Source of the DNA: Methanomassiliicoccaceae archaeon UBA421
GTDB lineage: Archaea; Thermoplasmatota; Thermoplasmata; Methanomassiliicoccales; Methanomethylophilaceae
Length of the DNA stretch: 64,000 nucleotides
Direction of reading: 5' to 3'
Assembly (NCBI GenBank): GCA_002498365.1
Contig: DAHB01000004.1
Location: forward strand, 213,287 to 277,286
This document shows, in pieces, positions 58,962 to 64,000 of this stretch. The position numbers were made by a program, and so were the translations under genes. The notes beneath the pieces were generated by a model. The model was given only the letters and a program-made list of their open reading frames with translations, had not been told where the DNA came from and did no database searches. The stretch's first letter is position 1, and every line of letters begins with the position of its first letter.

Positions 58962-59945
58962 ATGGATACTCTGACTTTCAAAGTGGTCCCCGATGTAGGG
59001 AACGAAGTTACCGCAGAACAGGCGGACCTCGTCATAAAGGATGTCCAGAGCATGCTTTCTCACATTGGGATGTTCATCGTGACCGCAGAGATGGGATTGC
59101 AGGGCAAGGCTCCCGAGGGATTCGGGTCCAAGTTCGATCTGGGCATCGAACCCAGGGAGCGCAGGCCCGACGAGAACTCCCTGCTCAACGTCGCCCTGGT
59201 GAAGCTCGAAGAGACCCTCGACGTGGCGGGAAGCGACATAATCAACCGCTGGCTTTCGGAGAATTACACCGACCCCCGATACAGGGCGGCCGTCGCCAAA
59301 GACCTTATGAAGCTCTGCGTCGACCTGGAGGGCTGCAGGCTCTGCTATGGGCGCGGAAGAAGGATGAGGGAGCTCTTCAACGCCCGTCCGGAACGCTTCG
59401 GCGAAAGCGCCGGCGCCGAAACGAGGACTTTCACCTGTGCTCTTGCCGGGGCCGTCTGCAGGAAGAGCGACATGAAGGGCCGCAACGCATACTATCTCGA
59501 TTCCGGAGACCGTACGTCGAAGATAACCACCGGAAAGGATTTTCCCGAAAGGACCGCAGACTCGTATTCCCGTGCGGGACCGTGTCTGGTGTCCGGAATG
59601 GCGGTTCTTGACGATGAAGAGAACATCGTAGAGGTCAGGGACGTTTGCGGAGTGAGCGATTTCCCGGGAATAGTCTTCAAACGCATCATAACTCCCGATT
59701 CAGACCTGGCACTTCTAAATCCGATGGCCGCTGACGTTTCTTTCGACAGAAATACCCGCAAATGGACCCTGACCAACGACCTGGTGGGAATTTCCGCTTC
59801 GAAGCCCAACTGGAACGAGGCCGTTGCGGCGTTCCATGACTATTTCATGTTCCTCTGGGAAACCTACGTGGAACAATCAAAGGGTAGTCTGAGCGAAGAA
59901 GAGAAAGAAATACGCGACTATCTTATGTCGCTCGTGCCTTTCTGA
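58962..59945 (+). CDS. Hypothetical protein with CxxC, unknown function
   Basis: A 327-residue protein I cannot place. It begins MDTLTFKVVPDVGNEVTAEQ; a basic CxxC segment GCRLCYGRGRRMRELF is near 130, and a second half contains FTCALAGAVCRKSDMKGRNA, AGPCLVSGMAVLDDEENIVE and a C-terminal acidic helix. ATG 58962 has no leader long enough for a ribosome site; an upstream start adds seven residues. It is divergent from L10e across a 209-base gap and lies 46 bases before the RNase P protein gene. Confidence 0.6.
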   Translation: MDTLTFKVVPDVGNEVTAEQADLVIKDVQSMLSHIGMFIVTAEMGLQGKAPEGFGSKFDLGIEPRERRPDENSLLNVALVKLEETLDVAGSDIINRWLSENYTDPRYRAAVAKDLMKLCVDLEGCRLCYGRGRRMRELFNARPERFGESAGAETRTFTCALAGAVCRKSDMKGRNAYYLDSGDRTSKITTGKDFPERTADSYSRAGPCLVSGMAVLDDEENIVEVRDVCGVSDFPGIVFKRIITPDSDLALLNPMAADVSFDRNTRKWTLTNDLVGISASKPNWNEAVAAFHDYFMFLWETYVEQSKGSLSEEEKEIRDYLMSLVPF

Positions 59946-59991
59946 ATTTTTCTCCCTAATATTTATATTACCCGCGCATTGTGACCAAACG

Positions 59992-60360
59992 ATGTCAAAG
60001 AGACGCGTCTCCTCCAGGCAGGCATCGGACCTGGGCTCGCACCGAATAAAAGTGCTGACGTCCATGGCCGCTGAGGCCGTGAAGGAGGGGAGGGCGGACA
60101 GGGCGAGGCGTTATGTCGAACTCTCGAGGCGCATAGGCATGAAGACCCGGACCGGGATCCCCAAGGATTTCAGGTACTGCGAGGACTGCCTCATACCTCT
60201 GCTGCCGGGAGTCAACTGCACCGTAAGGCTGAACTGCGGCCGGGTCAGCATCACGTGCGCCGAATGCGGCGCCGTCAAACGTCTTCCGTATACGAGGGAA
60301 CAGAGAGATGACCGAGAAAGAAGCCAGAAAAGAGCTGATGAGACGCGCCAACGAGCTTGA
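59992..60360 (+). CDS. rnp4: RNase P protein component 4 (Rpp21/Rpr2)
   Basis: A 122-residue RNase P protein. The N-terminal helices are IKVLTSMAAEAVKEGRADRA and RRYVELSRRIGMKTRTGIPK; the zinc ribbon is YCEDC...NC...TCAECG near 62-94. It works with the RNase P RNA at 17021-17325 in tRNA 5' processing. TATA-like TATTTATATT is about 30 bases upstream. Its 3' end overlaps the YhbY gene by 53 bases. Confidence 0.92.
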   Translation: MSKRRVSSRQASDLGSHRIKVLTSMAAEAVKEGRADRARRYVELSRRIGMKTRTGIPKDFRYCEDCLIPLLPGVNCTVRLNCGRVSITCAECGAVKRLPYTREQRDDRERSQKRADETRQRA

Positions 60361-60601
60361 TCCGACAGTTCACGTCGGAAAGGAAGGTACGGACGAAGGT
60401 CTCATGGAAGAGATCGTGAAACAGCTGAAGAAGAACAGGCTGATCAAGGTAAAGGTGCTCCCCAACTCCGAGAGCGATACCTCCGACATAGCGGCAGAGA
60501 TAGCCGAGGCGACGGAATCCGTAGCCATAGATGTCCGCGGAGGAGTTATAGTTCTCACAGACAAGCGTACATGGAATTCGTTGTGCCAGAAAAAATTCTG
60601 A
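60308..60601 (+). CDS. YhbY/CRM-domain RNA-binding protein
   Basis: A 97-residue CRM-domain protein: LMRRANELDPTVHVGKEGTD, then GLMEEIVKQLKKNRLIKVKV and AEATESVAIDVRGGVIVLTD. The domain binds ribosomal RNA during subunit assembly. It is embedded between the RNase P protein gene (53-base overlap) and serS (9 bases), so all three are likely cotranscribed. Confidence 0.92.
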   Translation: MTEKEARKELMRRANELDPTVHVGKEGTDEGLMEEIVKQLKKNRLIKVKVLPNSESDTSDIAAEIAEATESVAIDVRGGVIVLTDKRTWNSLCQKKF

Positions 60602-60610
60602 GATGATAGG

Positions 60611-61879
60611 ATGCTTGATGTCAACATCATTAGGTCTGAACCCGATATGATAAGGGCCATGCTCTTGAGCAGGAACAAGGACGTCGTGGTCCTGGACAGG
60701 TTCCTGGAGGCCGATTCCGAATGGAGGGCCCTCACAAATGAGAACAACGAGCTCAGGAAGGTCCGCAACGAAGTTTCCGCGGAGATTGCAAAAATGCAGA
60801 AGGGCGCGGACAAAGATGCCAAGATCTCCGAGATGAGGGGGATCGGCGACAGGATCAAGTCCAACGATGCAAGGATGTCCGAACTCGAAGAGGTCAGGAA
60901 CGAGTGCGTGCTGAACATCCCCAACATACCTCACAGCAGCGTCCCGCTCGGAAAGGACAGCTCGGAAAACGTGGTCGTCTACGAGTGGGGGGAGAAGAGG
61001 AAATTCGATTTCAAGCCGAAAGAGCACTGGGAGATCGGAGAGGACCTGGACATCATCGATTTCGAGAGGGGGACGAAGGTAGCCGGAAGCGGATTCTACT
61101 GCCTCAAGGGCGACGGCGCAAGGCTCGAGAGGGCACTGATCAACTACTTCCTGGACGTGCACGGGAAACAGGGGTACAAGGAGGTTTTCCCTCCTGTCGT
61201 CGTCAACAGGGCGGCCGTCACCGGCACAGGCCAGTACCCCAACCTGAAAGACGACATGTATTATATGGAGAAGGACGACCTCTACCTGAACCCGACCGCG
61301 GAAGTGCCTCTCACCAACATGCTCCAGGACGAGATACTGGCAAAAGATGAACTGCCGATATTGTTCACTGCATATCTGCCGTCTTTCCGCAGAGAGGTCG
61401 GAAAGCATGCTGACACAAGAGGGATAATCAGGGTCCACGAGTTCAATAAGGTGGAGATGGTGAGGTTCGTCCTGCCGGAGACCTCATACGACGTGCTCGA
61501 GGAGCTGAGAGGGAACGCAGAGGAGCTCATCAGGGGCCTTGGGCTGCCGTACCGGGTCCTGCTGCTATGCACGGGGGACATGAGCTTCTCGTGCAGCAAG
61601 TGCTACGACCTGGAGATATTCGCACCTGCCAAGGAAGCCTGGCTCGAGGCGTCCTCCTGTTCCAACTTCACCGACTTCCAGGCCCGCAGGACCAGGATCA
61701 AGTACCGCCCCGAACCTCACCTGAAGAGCGAGTTCGTACACACGCTGAACGGCTCCGGCCTGGCTCTGCCCAGGACCATGGTGGCCATATTGGAGAACTA
61801 CCAGAACGGGGACGGCACCGTCACGATACCGGAAGTCCTGAGGCCCTATATGGGCGGCAGGGAGATCATCGGGAATTAA
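60611..61879 (+). CDS. serS: Seryl-tRNA synthetase (standard class II type)
   Basis: A 422-residue enzyme of the common SerRS type, not the rare methanogenic type. An N-terminal coiled coil (about 25-100: LTNENNELRKVRNEVSAEIA) binds the long variable arm of tRNA-Ser. Class II motifs are in LTNMLQDEILAKDELPILFT, PSFRREVGKHADTRGIIRVH (motif 2) and LNGSGLALPRTMVAILENYQ (motif 3). It converges on an HD-protein gene with overlapping stops. Confidence 0.96.
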   Translation: MLDVNIIRSEPDMIRAMLLSRNKDVVVLDRFLEADSEWRALTNENNELRKVRNEVSAEIAKMQKGADKDAKISEMRGIGDRIKSNDARMSELEEVRNECVLNIPNIPHSSVPLGKDSSENVVVYEWGEKRKFDFKPKEHWEIGEDLDIIDFERGTKVAGSGFYCLKGDGARLERALINYFLDVHGKQGYKEVFPPVVVNRAAVTGTGQYPNLKDDMYYMEKDDLYLNPTAEVPLTNMLQDEILAKDELPILFTAYLPSFRREVGKHADTRGIIRVHEFNKVEMVRFVLPETSYDVLEELRGNAEELIRGLGLPYRVLLLCTGDMSFSCSKCYDLEIFAPAKEAWLEASSCSNFTDFQARRTRIKYRPEPHLKSEFVHTLNGSGLALPRTMVAILENYQNGDGTVTIPEVLRPYMGGREIIGN

Positions 61880-63021
61880 ATTTTGATGCGTCCTAGCCTG
61901 ACCACCAGTTCTCTGGCCCCTATCCCGTCGCCCGTGTTCACCAGGCGGGTCAGCAGCTCCTCCTTGCCTTCGGTGAGGGACTGGGAGCTGATCCCGTAGC
62001 TTGCGGACACGTGAGCTTCGATGTACGCTGCCAGAAGGTCGCAGGATTTGATGTCGCGCCCTGCGCGCATACCGTAACCAGTATCGTCCGAATCGGAGAA
62101 GGGTTCGTAAGTAAGGAATTCCATCTCCCCGCGCCAGGACTCGGGGATGAGGGGCATCAGTTTTGACTCGATCTGCTCCCTCTCGTATCCCTCCAGCATC
62201 TGGGCGAGACCGCTCACATTGTTTTTCACGGGCGATATCACGTCTTTGGTCAGCACTTCCGGTAGGTCGTGGAACAGGCCGGCGTAATAATCGTTGTAGA
62301 TCTGCTTATCGGCGGCCCCGGCATCCAGGTCGTGCAGGAAGATAGAGTTTGCCACCATGAGAGAATGACCCAGCACAGTGGTTTTAGGTATCCTCGGGGT
62401 CCTTGCCCATCTCTGTTGGAACCTAAGCTGTCCTATGAGGTCCACGAAGCCCTTTATCCCTCCGCCGGCCATTATCATTCTCACACCGGCAAGGTTTTCA
62501 TGTCTGGCTATCTGTCCGTCGATGGCTTTTTTCGTGTTATCCGCATCGAACATCCCTTTGTTCATTTCATATATGAGGTCGAACTCCCATTTGGTTGCAA
62601 GATAATGGGCCGCATCTATTATCCGGTCCTCCGGGGAGTCCCTTTTCGATTTCAGGTAATAGGAAAGGCGTTTCCGGAACTCCGGATCGGTATCGGGTAC
62701 GTTCCTGTCGAATTCCTTGATCACGTACTCGTTGACCTGGTCGAACTTCTCGTCGACTATGCGGTGGTAAAACTGTGGCTTCAGGTCCGTAAGGACCAGG
62801 CGGCTTATAAGCTCGAATAGGTTGTGCTCGATGAGCGCGCGCCAATCTATATCCCTGCCTTCATCCTCCTCGAATTTGGCTATCACCCATGCAATGGCAG
62901 CCTTGTGCGACTGCTTGTCCTGTTCTGTGAGGTCCAGCGGCCTCAGGTGGTCGTTCCACCTGTGCATGTTCGCGGACTCGAACATGAAGTAGAGCATTTC
63001 CGCGTTCAGGGCCTTACTCAT
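61876..63021 (-). CDS. HD-domain hydrolase (YfbR/5'-nucleotidase-like)
   Basis: A 381-residue protein with an N-terminal helical region and an HD domain: RIPKTTVLGHSLMVANSIFL near 215, then YYAGLFHDLPEVLTKDVISP near 252, and GRDIKSCDLLAAYIEAHVSA. Relatives are deoxynucleotide 5'-nucleotidases and related phosphatases. ATG 63021 starts inside the preceding small membrane-protein gene. The stop TAA overlaps that of serS. Confidence 0.82.
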   Translation of the reverse strand: MSKALNAEMLYFMFESANMHRWNDHLRPLDLTEQDKQSHKAAIAWVIAKFEEDEGRDIDWRALIEHNLFELISRLVLTDLKPQFYHRIVDEKFDQVNEYVIKEFDRNVPDTDPEFRKRLSYYLKSKRDSPEDRIIDAAHYLATKWEFDLIYEMNKGMFDADNTKKAIDGQIARHENLAGVRMIMAGGGIKGFVDLIGQLRFQQRWARTPRIPKTTVLGHSLMVANSIFLHDLDAGAADKQIYNDYYAGLFHDLPEVLTKDVISPVKNNVSGLAQMLEGYEREQIESKLMPLIPESWRGEMEFLTYEPFSDSDDTGYGMRAGRDIKSCDLLAAYIEAHVSASYGISSQSLTEGKEELLTRLVNTGDGIGARELVVRLGRIKI

Positions 63022-63283
63022 CCTTTCCGTCCCCGTCATTCCTTTTATCCTCGGGATCGCATTTTTCGGTGTTGCAGCATACTTGCTCTTTCAAAATGCC
63101 CATCTTATGGGCGTCGTAGAGAACGATCGCCGCGGATATCGCGATGAGCAGCATGCCCGATAAGAAAAGGAAAATCGAACCTGCAAGCTCGATCATACCG
63201 ATGATCCCGAACATTCCCAGGACCGTTGCGAAGATCCCTACGGTATTGAATATGGGCCATAAAAACCTTAAACGCTTATCCAT
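63014..63283 (-). CDS. Small two-helix membrane protein
   Basis: An 89-residue protein with hydrophobic helices at about 8-30 and 33-56 and a polar C-terminal tail with VCCNTEKCDPEDK, whose cysteines may bind metal. No family is recognised. It precedes and overlaps the HD hydrolase gene by 8 bases, so it could tether or regulate it. Confidence 0.6.
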   Translation of the reverse strand: MDKRLRFLWPIFNTVGIFATVLGMFGIIGMIELAGSIFLFLSGMLLIAISAAIVLYDAHKMGILKEQVCCNTEKCDPEDKRNDGDGKDE

Positions 63284-63361
63284 CGGTTCCCCAACGGCAT
63301 GACAATATAAAACTGGTGCTAGTGGCTAAAATAATATAGGAAGCGCACACGATTACGGCGT

Positions 63362-64000
63362 ATGGATCCATCGAAAAGACTGTCTTCGATCCCCATGTCA
63401 GGGATCAGAAAGATGTTCGATCTGGCAGGGCCGGACTCGATCAACCTCGGACTCGGAGAGCCGGACATTCAGCCCCCCGGGGAGGCGGTCGAGGGCATGA
63501 ACAGGGCGGCATCGGAGGGAAAGAACAAATACGGTCCGACCGCCGGCATCCCGGACCTCAGGAGGGCGGTCGCAGAAAGATACCGGATGTACGGAGAGAT
63601 GGACGAGGAGAACATCATGATAACTCCCAGCGGGTCCACTGCACTGCTGGAGATATCGCAGTCTTTCATAGATCCCGGAGACGAGGTGCTTGTGCCCAGC
63701 CCCGGATTCGTTATATACGGGCCGCATTCCGTTCTCGCCGGAGGGACGTATTCGGAATACAAGCTCACCGAGGGAGAATTCCAGCCCGACATCGATGATA
63801 TCCAGAGCAGGATCACCGACCGCACAAAGATGATCGTGGTCAACAATCCCTCGAACCCGACGGGTGGAGTGCTATCGCAGGAATCTTACAATGCGCTGCT
63901 TGACGTCGCCGACGACAGCGGCATATTCATCCTGGCGGACGAGGTCTACGATTCCTTCGTCTACGAGGGGAAGCACCTCTCGTTCATGAACAGGCTGGAC
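63362..64000 (+). CDS. PLP-dependent class I/II aminotransferase (partial)
   Basis: The gene begins at ATG 63362 and runs off the window; 213 residues are visible. Family features are SINLGLGEPDIQPPGEAVEG near 27, YGPTAGIPDLRRAVAERY near 57, MITPSGSTALLEISQSFIDP, VNNPSNPTGGVLSQ near 160 and LADEVYDSFVYEG, whose aspartate and tyrosine contact PLP. The PLP lysine is beyond the window. It resembles aspartate-type aminotransferases. TATA-like AAAATAATATAG is about 30 bases upstream. Confidence 0.9.
   Translation, partial: MDPSKRLSSIPMSGIRKMFDLAGPDSINLGLGEPDIQPPGEAVEGMNRAASEGKNKYGPTAGIPDLRRAVAERYRMYGEMDEENIMITPSGSTALLEISQSFIDPGDEVLVPSPGFVIYGPHSVLAGGTYSEYKLTEGEFQPDIDDIQSRITDRTKMIVVNNPSNPTGGVLSQESYNALLDVADDSGIFILADEVYDSFVYEGKHLSFMNRLD

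Noticed and set aside
1..64000. CRISPR arrays, insertion sequences or rRNA genes
   Set aside because: No regularly spaced direct repeats, transposase genes with terminal repeats or rRNA cores were seen on either strand.

Overview
This window is a stretch of a methanogen chromosome, and every sign points to the order Methanomassiliicoccales (Thermoplasmatota), probably a Methanomethylophilaceae-like lineage. It carries the mcr genes and a full set of methanogenesis marker genes, methylcobamide:CoM methyltransferase paralogues typical of methyl-reducing methanogens, archaeal ribosomal and RNA polymerase genes, archaeal RNase P RNA, and the deoxyhypusine, diphthamide and archaeosine-precursor pathways. 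None of the 75 stop codons I could read is TAG (about 60 TGA and 15 TAA), while one essential gene, dph2, has an in-frame TAG. That combination fits an organism that decodes UAG as pyrrolysine.

Layout. 1-2.2 kb: ileS 3' end and a phosphomevalonate dehydratase pair whose small subunit is fused to a Nudix domain. 2.3-3.5 kb: YcaO-type McrA thioamidation protein. 3.5-5.5 kb: tRNA-Arg and the rpo7-spt4-dephosphoCoA kinase-S24e-S27ae operon. 5.5-8 kb: H+-pyrophosphatase behind a palindrome-rich leader. 8-12.2 kb: a MetV-like protein divergent from deoxyhypusine synthase, an atypical isocitrate/isopropylmalate dehydrogenase relative, a corrinoid methyltransferase and a recombinase-like protein lacking active-site residues. 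12.3-14.7 kb: hybrid-cluster protein divergent from an HxlR regulator and an ArsC-like protein. 14.7-18 kb: gene-free stretch, tRNA-Leu, NfeD/stomatin pair, RNase P RNA, HAD phosphatase. 18-20.6 kb: zinc/manganese ABC importer. 20.7-22.9 kb: FAD-linked oxidase and GIY-YIG protein.

22.8-37.3 kb is the MCR block. A minus-strand operon (atwA-mcrC-mmp3-6-5-15-17-7) encodes the activation and maturation machinery of methyl-coenzyme M reductase. A divergent three-gene cluster encodes a winged-helix regulator (DUF4443/DUF2111-like) that has a perfect palindrome against its own start codon, plus two small proteins. Then comes mcrBDGA followed by DUF2098. The mcr promoter has a perfect 15-bp palindrome just upstream of its TATA box and a hairpin in its leader. 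mcrC is absent from the mcr operon and sits with atwA.

37.5-64 kb: DUF169 protein, an MtaA/MtbA-type methyltransferase, DNA/RNA-processing enzymes (phosphoesterase, RNase H-like nuclease, RecJ-like DHH protein, RtcB), argF, tRNA-His, an HD phosphohydrolase with SepF and a PUA protein, a cassette of unrecognised membrane and cysteine-containing proteins, an Fe-S assembly region (flavoprotein, SufC, SufB, Mrp, NifX-like), the L10e-dph2-mtxX-queD-queC-queE operon, RNase P protein 4/YhbY/serS, and the start of an aminotransferase.
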